Origin: Myxococcales bacterium
Lineage (GTDB): Bacteria > Myxococcota_A > Polyangia > Nannocystales > Nannocystaceae
Assembly (NCBI GenBank): GCA_020633295.1
Contig: JACKDW010000008.1
Coordinates: forward strand, 186,001 to 250,000
Length of the DNA: 64,000 nucleotides
Direction of reading: 5' to 3'
Shown piece by piece: positions 38,248 through 48,257 of this stretch. Below the pieces are notes generated by a model. It saw only the letters and a list, made by a program, of their open reading frames with translations, was not told where the DNA came from and ran no database searches. Numbering within the stretch: position 1 is the stretch's first letter; each line of letters starts with the position of its first letter. The position numbers and the translations under genes are program-made.

Positions 38248-39501
38248 ATGGGCGGCGTGAACCTGGCGACGCTGGCGTGGCGCAACCTCTGGCGCAACCG
38301 CCGGCGGACGATCATCACGCTCTCGGGCTACGCCTTCGGCGTCATGCTCGCGGTCATCTTCATCGGCCTCGGCGACGACAGCTACGGGAAGATGATCGAC
38401 ATGGCGGCGCGCAACGGCGCCGGCCACGTGACGATCCAGCACGCCGAGTACCTCGACACGCCCTCGCTGAAGAAGACGGTCGACGACGTCACGCGCCTGC
38501 GCGCGCGGGCCCAGGAGGCCGAGGAGGTCGTGACCGTGACGACGCGGATCACCGGGCCGGCGATGCTGGCGACGGCGCGCAAGAGCTACGGCGCGTTCTT
38601 CGTGGCGCTCGACCCGGCGCAGGAGACCCCCGAGACCTTCGGGCTGCTCTCGAGCCTGCGCGAGGGCGCGCTGTTCACCGGCGCGGACGACGAGGGCGTC
38701 ATCCTCGGCGCCACGCTGGCCGAGAACCTCCACGCCGGGCTCGGGCGCAAGGTCGTCTACACGATGACCGACAAGTCCGGGGAGATGACCTCCGGGATGG
38801 CGCGCGTCTCGGGGATCATAGAGACCGGCGACGACGGCCTCGACGCGGCGTTCTTCATGCTGCCGCTCGGCCGCGCGCGCGCGCAGCTCGGCTACGGCGC
38901 CGACGAGGCCGGGCAGATCGCGGTGTTCGTGGGCGAGCAGCGCGGCAGCGAGGCGATCGCGGCGGCGCTGCAGCGGTCGCTCGACGAGCTCGGCAGCCCC
39001 GCGGTCGCGCTGCCCTGGACGCAGACGCAGCCCGAGATCGCCAGCTTCGTCGCCATCGACGAGGGCGGCAACCTGTTCTTCCAGTTCGTCATCATGCTGC
39101 TGCTCGCGGCGGGGATCTTTAACAGCCTGTTCGTCAGCGTGATGGAGCGGCTGCGCGAATTCGGCATCATGCTCGCGGTCGGCTTCCGCCCGGCGCAGAT
39201 CTTCGGGCTCGTCATGTGGGAGAGCCTGTGGCTCGCGCTCGTCGGCCTCGCCGCGGCCGGGCTGATCACCGCGGGGCCGTACTACTACCTGAGCACCGCA
39301 GGCGTGGACATGTCCGGGATGGTCGGCGACGGCTACAACATCTCGGGCGTGACCTTGTCGCCGGTGATGTATGTCAACATTTACCCGGAGAAGCTGATCT
39401 ACATCGCGGTCATCGTCATCGTCGTCACGCTGCTGGCCGGGCTCTACCCCGCGTGGAAGGCGGGGCGCGTCGCGCCGGTGGAGTCGATCAAGCTCGTGTG
39501 A
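38248..39501 (+). CDS. FtsX/LolE-like ABC transporter permease 2
   Basis: The 417-residue protein starts at ATG 38248 behind GAGGCGG. It begins LATLAWRNLWRNRRRTIITL and has the same topology as permease 1: one helix near 25-45, a periplasmic domain and three C-terminal helices. The coupling segment is SVMERLREFGIMLAVGF. Identity to permease 1 is obvious only around the membrane parts, consistent with old duplication. With the ATPase it should form a LolCDE- or MacB-type mechanotransmission transporter, which does not pump through the bilayer but extracts or moves substrates at the outer face. The substrate is unknown. Confidence 0.93.
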   Translation: MGGVNLATLAWRNLWRNRRRTIITLSGYAFGVMLAVIFIGLGDDSYGKMIDMAARNGAGHVTIQHAEYLDTPSLKKTVDDVTRLRARAQEAEEVVTVTTRITGPAMLATARKSYGAFFVALDPAQETPETFGLLSSLREGALFTGADDEGVILGATLAENLHAGLGRKVVYTMTDKSGEMTSGMARVSGIIETGDDGLDAAFFMLPLGRARAQLGYGADEAGQIAVFVGEQRGSEAIAAALQRSLDELGSPAVALPWTQTQPEIASFVAIDEGGNLFFQFVIMLLLAAGIFNSLFVSVMERLREFGIMLAVGFRPAQIFGLVMWESLWLALVGLAAAGLITAGPYYYLSTAGVDMSGMVGDGYNISGVTLSPVMYVNIYPEKLIYIAVIVIVVTLLAGLYPAWKAGRVAPVESIKLV

Positions 39502-39525
39502 GCGCGCGCGAACGGAGAGGTGGAC

Positions 39526-40248
39526 ATGAACAACGACACGGACGCGGTCATCGTCAAGCTCGAGGGCGTCACGCGGGTCTTCACGCAGGGCAAGGTCGAG
39601 GTCCGCGCGCTGCGGGGCGTCGACCTCGAGATCCAGCGCGGGGAGTTCACCGCGATCATCGGGCCGTCGGGCTCGGGCAAGACGACGACGCTCAACATCA
39701 TCGGCGCGCTCGATGACCCGACCGCGGGGCGGGTGCTGCTCGAGGGGCGCGACCTGACCAAGCTCGGGCGCGGCGAGCTGAGCCGGATCCGGCGCGATCG
39801 CATCGGCTTCGTGTTCCAGGCCTACAACCTGATCCCGGTGCTGACCGCCTACGAGAACGCGGAGATGGTGCTCGCGCTCAAGGGCGCGCCCAAGGCCGAG
39901 CGCCAGCGCAAGGTCATGCAGCTGCTCGCGGAGGTCGGGCTCGAGGGCATGGAGCACCGCCGGCCTGACGAGCTCTCGGGCGGGCAGCAGCAGCGCGTCG
40001 CGATCGCGCGCGCGATCGCGACCAACCCGGCGGTGGTGCTCGCGGACGAGCCGACCGCGAACGTCGACTCCGAGACCGCCGAGCGCCTGCTGACGATCAT
40101 GGAGAAGCTCAACCGCGAGCACGGCGCGACCTTCATCTTCTCGACCCACGACCCGCGCGTGATGGCGCGCGCGCGCCGGATCATCCACATGGTCGACGGG
40201 CGCGTCGATCGCGACGAGCGCCGCGATCAGCACGGGGCGCCCGCGTGA
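39526..40248 (+). CDS. LolD/MacB-type ABC transporter ATPase
   Basis: Called from ATG 39526 with GGAGAGG upstream; 240 residues. Walker A GPSGSGKTT (about 44-52), Q-loop FVFQAYNLIP, signature LSGGQQQRVAIARA, Walker B VVLADEPTANVD and switch His in FSTHDPRV are all intact. The LNIIGALDDPTAGRV segment after Walker A marks the LolD/MacB/SalX subfamily. It lies 24 bp after permease 2, and its stop overlaps the next start (GTGA), so the operon is translationally coupled. It powers the two FtsX-like permeases from the cytoplasm. Confidence 0.96.
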   Translation: MNNDTDAVIVKLEGVTRVFTQGKVEVRALRGVDLEIQRGEFTAIIGPSGSGKTTTLNIIGALDDPTAGRVLLEGRDLTKLGRGELSRIRRDRIGFVFQAYNLIPVLTAYENAEMVLALKGAPKAERQRKVMQLLAEVGLEGMEHRRPDELSGGQQQRVAIARAIATNPAVVLADEPTANVDSETAERLLTIMEKLNREHGATFIFSTHDPRVMARARRIIHMVDGRVDRDERRDQHGAPA

Positions 40249-41969
40249 CGCCGGGCTGCGCCGTCACGCTGTGGGCGGCGCTCGTGGGGGTCGCGGTCGC
40301 GCCGGCGCCGACGGGCGGGCGCGAGCGGGCCGAGACGATCGATCTGTTCTCCGAGACAGGCGCGGGCGCCGGCGATGACGCGCCGGGCGAGGGAGTCGCG
40401 GAGGCGGACGGCGCGGGCGAGGGAGTCGCGGAGGCGGCGCCTGCGGGCGAGGGCGGCGCGACGCCGGAGGTCGAGGACGGCTCCTCGCTCGAGTGGGACG
40501 GTGACCTCGGGGACATCCTCGACGAGTACGAGGACGAGGACGGCGCGGGGTCGGGCGACGGCGACGGCGACGGGCGCGAGGGCGGTGACGGGCGCGACGG
40601 TGACGGGAGCGAGGGAGGCGAGTCCGCGGAGCGCGACGAGCGAGCCGCGCGCGCGAGGCGACGACGCGAGCTCGCCCGCGAGGTGCTCACCGGCAGCGCG
40701 CGGCTGACGAGCGCGTTCTTCCACGGCTTCGATCAGCCCGAACCGCTCGAGGTCGACGACGCGCTGTTCGCCGGCATCTTCCGCATGCTCGTCGACCACC
40801 GCTGGAACGACGTCGTGGCCATCGAGTCGAACGTGTTCCTCGAGCTGGCGCGCGCGCCGAGCTTCGGGCTCAGCGGCGCGGTCCCGACCGCGGGCTCGAC
40901 CGAGAGCGCGTACCGCCTGGGCTACCTCTCGGTGCCGTTCTGGCGCGCGGACTCGGTCGGGGGGCAGTTCGGGCTCGATCGCCTCGCGCTCGGGATCGAG
41001 GCCGGGCGCGTCTCGATCCTCGTCGGGCGCTTCCCGGTAAACCACACTGTCTCGAACTTCTTCACGCCCAACGACCTGTTCGCGCCGTACTCGGCCACGG
41101 CGATCAACCGGATCTACAAGCCCGGCGTCGACGCGCTCAGCGTCTCGGTGCTGCTCGGCAACTTCAGCAGCCTCGAGGTCGTCGGCGCGCTCGGCTACGC
41201 CGGCGGCTGCAGCCAGGACCCGCTCAAGTTCCGGGGCAGCTGCGAGCCGGCGTGGCGGCAGTCCGCGATCACGGCGCGGATCAGCGCGGTCAAGTGGGGC
41301 GTCGAGTGGGCGGCGATGGGCGGGAAGCTGGCGCAGCGCTGGATCGCCGGCGGCTCGGTGCAGGGCTCGATCGGGCCGGTGAACCTGCGCGCCGAGGGCC
41401 ACGCCGGCCTCCCGGATCACGACGGCGACGGGAAGATCGCGGAGGCGCCCGAGCTCGGCGCGGACGGCTCGGTCGTCGCCATGAACGACGGCGACCGCGC
41501 GATCTACGGGCGCGTCGCGGCCGGCTTCGACGTGGGCTTCGTCTGGCACAACGCGAGCATCGCGGCCGAGTACGCGTTCTTCTCGAGCGGGGCGCGGCGC
41601 GCCGCGGACTACATCAGCCAGCTGACGACGCTGTACCCCGACGACATCCCGTACCTCGGGCAGCACCACCTCGGGCTGACGGCCGGGCTGCAGCCGGTGC
41701 CGATCGTGACGCTGAACGCGTTCTCGATCCTGAACCTCGGCGACGGCTCGGGCATGGCGGGGCCGCTGCTCATGCTCTCGATCTCGGACGAGGTCGATCT
41801 GCTCCTCGGGATGTACGTCCCGTGGGGCAAGCGCGCGAGCACGAGCACGCTCGAGGTCGCGAACCCGGTCGGCACCGGCACGACGACGACGACGGTCGTG
41901 GACGCGCTGCGCTCCGAGTTCGGCGTCGCGCCCCTGAGCGTGTTCCTCGAGCTGCGCTCGTACTTCTGA
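40245..41969 (+). CDS. outer-membrane beta-barrel protein of an ABC export operon
   Basis: GTG 40245 overlaps the ATPase stop. The 574-residue protein has a signal-like N-terminus ending near AVAPAPT. An acidic Gly/Glu/Asp linker of about 110 residues (with duplicated GEGVAEA) and a basic helix follow. From residue 150 onward it shows alternating strands with aromatic girdles typical of barrels, ending in SVFLELRSYF with a terminal Phe, the recognition signal for barrel assembly. It could be the outer-membrane acceptor or pore for the LolA-like/FtsX system. The acidic linker is unusual and may bind cations or span the peptidoglycan. No exact family is recognised. Confidence 0.82.
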   Translation: MTPGCAVTLWAALVGVAVAPAPTGGRERAETIDLFSETGAGAGDDAPGEGVAEADGAGEGVAEAAPAGEGGATPEVEDGSSLEWDGDLGDILDEYEDEDGAGSGDGDGDGREGGDGRDGDGSEGGESAERDERAARARRRRELAREVLTGSARLTSAFFHGFDQPEPLEVDDALFAGIFRMLVDHRWNDVVAIESNVFLELARAPSFGLSGAVPTAGSTESAYRLGYLSVPFWRADSVGGQFGLDRLALGIEAGRVSILVGRFPVNHTVSNFFTPNDLFAPYSATAINRIYKPGVDALSVSVLLGNFSSLEVVGALGYAGGCSQDPLKFRGSCEPAWRQSAITARISAVKWGVEWAAMGGKLAQRWIAGGSVQGSIGPVNLRAEGHAGLPDHDGDGKIAEAPELGADGSVVAMNDGDRAIYGRVAAGFDVGFVWHNASIAAEYAFFSSGARRAADYISQLTTLYPDDIPYLGQHHLGLTAGLQPVPIVTLNAFSILNLGDGSGMAGPLLMLSISDEVDLLLGMYVPWGKRASTSTLEVANPVGTGTTTTTVVDALRSEFGVAPLSVFLELRSYF

Positions 41970-41993
41970 CGCTCGCGCGCGAGCGTGGCTGAG

Positions 41994-42221
41994 CTACCCG
42001 CGCGCGAGCTGCTCGCGCGCGCGTCGACGACGACCGGTCGCCGCCGTCAGCAGCAGGAGCGCCGAGAGCGTAGCGAGCGCGCCGGCGGGATCATCGGCCG
42101 AGTTCACCGAGCAGCCCTTCTTGGTCGGCGTGGGCTCTTCGGGCGGGATGTCGGCAGCGGCCGCGCTCGCGGGCAGCGAGAGCGCGAGGCCGAGGAGCAG
42201 GGGCAGCGTTCGCGTGGGCAT
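41994..42221 (-). CDS. small secreted MYXO-CTERM protein
   Basis: Called from ATG 42221; only 75 residues. A clean signal peptide (LPLLLGLALSLPASAAA) is followed by about 20 mature residues (IPPEEPTPTKKGCSVNSADDP). A Cys motif, a hydrophobic helix (GALATLSALLLLTAATG) and RRRR complete a MYXO-CTERM tail. After processing the surface peptide would be tiny. It may be a minimal lipid-anchored peptide or a decayed gene, but signal and sorting tail are both intact. An A+T-rich patch near 42325-42350 may hold its promoter. Confidence 0.7.
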   Translation of the reverse strand: MPTRTLPLLLGLALSLPASAAAADIPPEEPTPTKKGCSVNSADDPAGALATLSALLLLTAATGRRRRAREQLARG

Positions 42222-43058
42222 GGGCTGATGGTCGATCATTTCGGACGCGCGAGGCGAGCGCGCGCGCGAGCTCGCGGCGGCGCGGCGCGAGCACGGCGTC
42301 GGGCCGCGCGGCGGTGAACGCTCGAAATATGACCAAAGAATCATGTCGTGACGGACGGCGCGGGGTCGCGCGCGCGCGACCCCGCGCGGGACTCCGCGGC
42401 GCATCGCTGCGGGCACGTCGAGCGCACCGCGGCGCGGGGTCGCGCGGGGGGGCTCGGGCGGCGCTCGCCGTCGCCCGCGCGCCCGGCCGGGCGGCGCGGT
42501 GCAGTCGCGAGACGTCGCGCGCGCCCCCGCCCGCGGCCGCCGGGCTGGCGCGTGGACGCGTGGCGAGGCGCGCGGCGGGCCGGGCGCGCGCTCGCGCGGG
42601 CGCCGCGCGCCCTGTCGTCGACGCGCGCGCGACGCTCGCGGCCCCTGAGATAGATGTCCTGATGTACATGTTGTGAGGGTCCTCCGGAGACGCGCGAAGC
42701 TTGCGCGCACGAGCGCGACGAGACGCGATTCGGTCGCGCGCGAGCACGCGATGTCCGTCGACGCGCGCGCGTCGACGCGGGCAGCCGCTCCGCGCCGCGT
42801 CGTCGTCATCACGCGCGCGCGGCGGGCGTTCGCGGGCGCGCGAGCGCGTCCGGGCGAGCTCTCGAGCGCGGGATCGCGACGGCCCCTGTCGGGCTCGCGC
42901 ATAGACACAGTTCCCGGGTTCATGACACTTATCAGGTTGATGATGTTCGTCGAATTCCGCCGCGCGCCCTCGCGGGCGCGGCGGCTCGGGCTCACGGGAG
43001 AGTCGCGGGCGAGGGCCGAGGCGGCGGGCCGAGCGGTGAGCTGGGAGGCGAGGGGACG
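42222..43058. other. long intergenic region without supported gene
   Basis: This 837-bp region separates the small sorted protein from the aldehyde dehydrogenase. Open frames in it are Arg/Ala-rich and unconvincing. Two patches are much richer in A+T than the rest: 42325-42350 (ahead of the minus-strand gene) and 42900-42955 (about 110-150 bp ahead of the dehydrogenase, containing TCATGACACTTATCAGG). These are probable promoter regions. A palindromic motif lies at 42654-42667. Confidence 0.5.
42654..42667. promoter_or_regulatory. palindromic motif TGTCC-N4-GTACA
   Basis: TGTCC-TGAT-GTACA is followed by TGTTGTGA, exactly as the site at 14834 is. GTACATGTTGTGA is shared over 13 bases by both. 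Here the GTG does not begin a convincing gene, so the site may be an independent regulatory element for the dehydrogenase or a promoter left over from a lost gene. Confidence 0.35.
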
Positions 43059-44690
43059 ATGACGGACGAGGCGAAGCCGGACGAGCGGGCAGCGAAGACG
43101 CTGCTGGGCGCGCACTGGATCGCGGGCGAGCGCTCGCGGTCGGCGAGCGGTGAAGCCTTCCACGGCGTCGATCCTCGTTCGGGCGCGCGGCTCGACCCGG
43201 CGTACCACGACGCCGGCGCGCCGGAGCTCGAGCGCGCCGTGACGGCGGCGGCGAGCGTCGCGTCGAGCTTCAGCGTCGCGCGAGGCCGACGCGCCGAGCT
43301 GCTCGAGGCGCTCGCGGTCGAGCTCGCGGCGCTCGGCGACGTCCTGCTCGATCGCTGCGAGCGCGAGACGGCGCTGCCGCGCGAGCGCCTCGCCGCCGAG
43401 CGCGACCAGGCCGCGCGTCAGCTGCGGATGTTCGCCGGGGTCGTGCGCGACGGCGGCTACCTCGACGCGCGCATCGATCACGGCGACCCGTCGCGTACGC
43501 CCGCGCCGCGGCCCGACGTGCGCCGCATGCTGCAGCCGCTCGGGCCGGTCGCGGTGTTCGGCGCGAGCAGCTTCCCGCTCGCGTTCTCGGTCCTCGGGGG
43601 CGACACGGCGTCGGCGCTGGCGGCCGGGTGCCCGGTGATCTTCAAGGGTCACCCGGCGCACCCGGGGACCGCAGAGCTCACCGCGCGGGCGGTCGCGTCG
43701 GCGATCGACAAGGTCGGGGTCGAGCCCGGCGTGTTCTCGCTGCTGCACGGGCGAGGGCACGAGCTCGGGGCGCGGCTCGTGCAGCACCCGAGGGTCCGCG
43801 CGGTCAGCTTCACCGGCTCGCTCTCGGGCGGTCGGGCGCTGTTTGATCTGGCGGCGGCGCGCCCGGAGCCGATCCCCGTGTTCGCCGAGATGGGCTCGGT
43901 GAACCCCGTGTTCGTGCTGCCCGGGGCCATGCGCGCGCGCTCGGCCGAGATCGCGACGCGGCTCGGGCAGGCGGTCAGCCTCGGCGTGGGTCAGTACTGC
44001 ACGAACCCGGGCCTCGTGTTCGTGGTCGGCGAGGAGGGCCTCGAGGAATTCACGGCCGCGCTCGCGCGCACGCTCAGCCAGCAGCCGGTCGGGATCATGC
44101 TGCACGAGCGCGTCTGGATCGACTACATCCAGCGCGTCGCGCTGCACCGGCAGCTCGCCGGGATCACGATGATCGCCGGCGGGCCGGCGGTCCCGTACCC
44201 GACGACGGGCTCGTGCTCCGTGAAGCCGGTCGGGCTGCTGACGGACCTCGAGACCTTCGACAGCGCGCCGCGCCTGCTCGAGGAGGTGTTCGGGCCGGTG
44301 ACGGTGGTGATCAAGTGCCCGGACCTGGCGACGCTCGAGCGGATCGCCGCCGGGCTCCCGGGACAGCTCACGTCGACGATCCACGCCGAGCCCGAGGAGG
44401 TCGAGGGCGCCGCCGGGCTCGCGCGCGCGCTCTCGGATCGATCGGGCCGCGTGCTCTTCAACGGCGTCCCGACCGACGTCGAGGTCTGTCACGCGATGCA
44501 GCACGGCGGGCCGTACCCGGCGACCACCGACGCGCGCGCGACGTCGATCGGCACCGCCGCGATCGCTCGCTTCCTGCGCCCCGTCTGCTACCAGGACTTC
44601 CCGCCCGCGCTGCTGCCCGTCGAGCTGCGCGACGAGAACCCGGGCGGGCTCGCGCGCGTCGTCGACGGCCGGCGCACGGGCGCGGCGTAG
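43059..44690 (+). CDS. aldehyde dehydrogenase, 2,5-dioxovalerate (KGSA) dehydrogenase type
   Basis: The 543-residue enzyme starts at ATG 43059 behind GAGGGGA. It belongs to the alpha-ketoglutaric-semialdehyde dehydrogenase group: VAVFGAS-SFPLAF, ALAAGCPVIFKGHPAHPGTAEL in pieces, the general-base Glu 277 in AEMGSVNPVF and the nucleophile Cys 314 in GQYCTNPG are all where expected. That group oxidises 2,5-dioxopentanoate to 2-oxoglutarate with NAD(P)+ in pentose and sugar-acid breakdown. The Asn that stabilises the oxyanion in ALDHs (family GASNFPL) is Ser 171 here. No sugar-acid pathway gene is adjacent. The gene is isolated, with a long leader and a convergent kinase downstream. Confidence 0.92.
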   Translation: MTDEAKPDERAAKTLLGAHWIAGERSRSASGEAFHGVDPRSGARLDPAYHDAGAPELERAVTAAASVASSFSVARGRRAELLEALAVELAALGDVLLDRCERETALPRERLAAERDQAARQLRMFAGVVRDGGYLDARIDHGDPSRTPAPRPDVRRMLQPLGPVAVFGASSFPLAFSVLGGDTASALAAGCPVIFKGHPAHPGTAELTARAVASAIDKVGVEPGVFSLLHGRGHELGARLVQHPRVRAVSFTGSLSGGRALFDLAAARPEPIPVFAEMGSVNPVFVLPGAMRARSAEIATRLGQAVSLGVGQYCTNPGLVFVVGEEGLEEFTAALARTLSQQPVGIMLHERVWIDYIQRVALHRQLAGITMIAGGPAVPYPTTGSCSVKPVGLLTDLETFDSAPRLLEEVFGPVTVVIKCPDLATLERIAAGLPGQLTSTIHAEPEEVEGAAGLARALSDRSGRVLFNGVPTDVEVCHAMQHGGPYPATTDARATSIGTAAIARFLRPVCYQDFPPALLPVELRDENPGGLARVVDGRRTGAA

Positions 44691-44748
44691 CGCGCCGAGC
44701 CGCCGCCGACGACGAGTGGCGCGCCCGCGTCGTCGCGTTCGCGCGCCG

Positions 44749-46170
<1,422 letters not shown>

Positions 46171-46220
46171 GACGACGCGGGGATGGACGCGCGGACCACC
46201 CGCGGTCACAATACCGCGCG

Positions 46221-47507
46221 ATGGAGCTGCGCTTCTACTACGACGTCGTGTGTCCCTACGCCTACCTCGCGTCGACTCGCGTCGAGCGACTCGCGGCGAG
46301 CAGCGGCGTCGCGTGCTCGTGGCGGCCGATCCTGCTCGGGGGGCTGTTTCGCGAGCACGGCGCGTCGCAGGACCCCGGCGCGCAGATGAGCGCACCCAGG
46401 GCGCGGCTCAACGCGCTCGACATGCGCCGCTGGGCGTCGCTTTGGGAGGCGCCGCTGCGCGTGCCCGCGGAGCACCCCCGGCGCACGGTCTCGGCGATGC
46501 GCCTGCTCGTGGCGACGCCGCCGGAGCGCCGGCCCGCGCTCTCGCGCGCGCTGTTTCGGGCCTACTGGGTGCAGGGCGTGGACGTCGCGGACCCGCGCGA
46601 GCTCGACGCGATCGCGCGCGCGCACGGCCTCGACCCCGCGTGCTGGCGCGGCGACGAGGCGCGCGCGGGGCTGTTTGAGCTGACCTCCGAGGCAGCTCGT
46701 GCGGGGGCGTTCGGCGTGCCGTCGTTCGTGGTCGTCGACGACGAAGGCGGCGAGACGCTGTACTGGGGTCAGGATCGCATGCACCTCGTCCTGGCCGCGC
46801 TCGGACGGGGCGCGTCGCCGCGTCAGCTCGACGACGAGACGCGCGCGCGCGCGGGCGCCCGCGAGCGCGCGACGCCCGGGACCCGCGTGCGGTTCTTCCA
46901 CGACTTCGCGAGCCCGTTCAGCTACCTCGCCCAGACCGCGATCGCACCGCTCGCGGCGCGACGCGGCGTCGCGCTCGAGTGGGCGCCGATCCTGCTCGGC
47001 GGCTTGTTCCGCGCGATCGGGACGCCCGACGTCCCGCTGCACTCCTTTCACGCGACCAAGCGGGCCTACGTGCGCCGCGACATGCAGGACTGGGCCGCGC
47101 TGCGCGGCGTGCCGCTGCGCTTCCCCTCGCGCTTCCCCGTGCGCACCGTGCTGCCGCTTCGCGTCGCGCTCGCCGAGCCGTCCGTGACGCCGCACCTGTA
47201 CCGCGCGATCTGGGTCGACGATCGCCCCGTCGACACGCCCGAGGCCCTCGGCCCGCTGCTCGAGGGGCTCGGGCTCGACGCCCGCGCGCTGCTCGAGCGG
47301 GCCCAGTCGCCGGAGATCAAGCAGGCGCTGCGGCGCAACACCGAGGAGGCCGAGGCCGCGGGCGTCTGCGGCGTGCCGACCATGGAGGTCCACGCGCCCG
47401 GCTGCGCGCCGGCGCTGTTCTGGGGTCAAGATCGTCTCGAGATGGCGTTCGCGGCCGCCTGCGGGTGGCGAGCCGAGGTCGATCGCGGCGTCGCGGACCT
47501 CCCCTGA
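46221..47507 (+). CDS. fused tandem DsbA-family / HCCA-isomerase-like protein
   Basis: The 428-residue product is called from ATG 46221; an open upstream extension has no merit. It consists of two complete copies of a roughly 205-residue DsbA-like thioredoxin/helical domain. Copy 1 starts FYYDVVCPYAYLAS (residues 4-17) and copy 2 FFHDFASPFSYLAQ (about 232-245). Both share PILLGGLFR, the LP/VPxRxP-like loop, a helical insert, GVPS/TF- or GVPTM- with cis-Pro, and YWGQDR / FWGQDR ends. Copy 2 has the Ser-Pro pattern of 2-hydroxychromene-2-carboxylate isomerase, a glutathione-dependent enzyme; copy 1 has Cys-Pro-Tyr. Native HCCA isomerases are dimers of single domains, so this looks like a covalent dimer. 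Confidence 0.9.
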   Translation: MELRFYYDVVCPYAYLASTRVERLAASSGVACSWRPILLGGLFREHGASQDPGAQMSAPRARLNALDMRRWASLWEAPLRVPAEHPRRTVSAMRLLVATPPERRPALSRALFRAYWVQGVDVADPRELDAIARAHGLDPACWRGDEARAGLFELTSEAARAGAFGVPSFVVVDDEGGETLYWGQDRMHLVLAALGRGASPRQLDDETRARAGARERATPGTRVRFFHDFASPFSYLAQTAIAPLAARRGVALEWAPILLGGLFRAIGTPDVPLHSFHATKRAYVRRDMQDWAALRGVPLRFPSRFPVRTVLPLRVALAEPSVTPHLYRAIWVDDRPVDTPEALGPLLEGLGLDARALLERAQSPEIKQALRRNTEEAEAAGVCGVPTMEVHAPGCAPALFWGQDRLEMAFAAACGWRAEVDRGVADLP

Positions 47508-47543
47508 GCGCGCGCGGGCTGTTCGCGCGCGCGTCCGCGGTGG

Positions 47544-47549
47544 TATACG
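47544..47549 (+). promoter_or_regulatory. -10 box ahead of the CBS-pair gene
   Basis: TATACG lies 12 bases before ATG 47562, with GGGGGGAG between as ribosome site. The leader would be about six bases long. Confidence 0.35.
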
Positions 47550-47561
47550 AGGGGGGAGCGC

Positions 47562-47984
47562 ATGCGCACGCCAGCGGACAACATCCCCCGAATCAAGCAT
47601 CACATGACGCCGTTCCCGTACTCGATCGCGGCCGCGCGCGGCCTCGACGAGGCCGAGGCGATGATGGATGAGCACGACATTCGGCACCTCCCGGTGACGC
47701 GCGCCGACGCGCTGCACGGGCTGCTGTACCGCGCTGAGCTGCGCGTCGCGACGGAGCTCGGCGCCGACGGCCGCGCGATCACGGTCGGCGACGTGTGCAC
47801 CCGCGATCCGCTGATCGTCGATCTCAACACGCCGCTCGCCGACGTCGCCGACATCATGGTCGAGCGCCGCGTCAGCGCGGCGCTCGTGACCCGCGCCGAC
47901 AAGCTCGTCGGCATCCTGACCTCGACCGACGTCTGCCGCCTGCTCGGAGAGCTGCTTCGAGGGCCACCTGACGAGGTCGCGTAG
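47562..47984 (+). CDS. CBS-pair domain protein
   Basis: The 140-residue protein is one Bateman module. CBS1 covers about residues 13-70 (MTPFPYSIAAARGLDEAEAM in outline, HDIRHLPVTRADALHGLLY) and CBS2 about 75-132 (VGDVCTRDPLIVDLNTPLAD, RVSAALVTRADKLVGILTSTDVCRLL). Such modules bind adenine nucleotides and report energy state to a partner protein. There is no attached effector domain. The N-terminus (IPRIKHHMTPFPYSI) matches stand-alone CBS proteins of myxobacteria. It has its own -10 box and is probably monocistronic; the next 273 bp contain no gene. Confidence 0.95.
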   Translation: MRTPADNIPRIKHHMTPFPYSIAAARGLDEAEAMMDEHDIRHLPVTRADALHGLLYRAELRVATELGADGRAITVGDVCTRDPLIVDLNTPLADVADIMVERRVSAALVTRADKLVGILTSTDVCRLLGELLRGPPDEVA

Positions 47985-48257
47985 GCGGCGTTTCGTCGTC
48001 CTCCTCGAGGAGCCGCGCCGGCCGGTCGCCGAGTCGATCGCGCGGCTCCGGCGGCGCGGGTGAGCGCGGACGATCCAATCACGCCGAAGAGACATGTTTC
48101 GGGCGCCGTCGCGGGCGCGCCGTCGACGGGGCTTGCGGGCGACGTGGAGCTCCCCTAGGCTTCGCCCAGCGCCTCCTCCCCGCGCGGCGACGCGTCGAGA
48201 CGGGGTGATTCGAACGCCGAGCAGGATCGCGTTGATGAAGGACTGAGCAGCCCGACG

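Noticed and set aside
42673..43062. A 129-codon frame starting at GTG behind the 42654 motif and overlapping the dehydrogenase start by ATGA
   Set aside because: The overlap and the upstream motif are tempting, but the product is dominated by Arg, Ala and Ser with no secondary-structure pattern, and its codon positions do not show the usual G+C bias by position.
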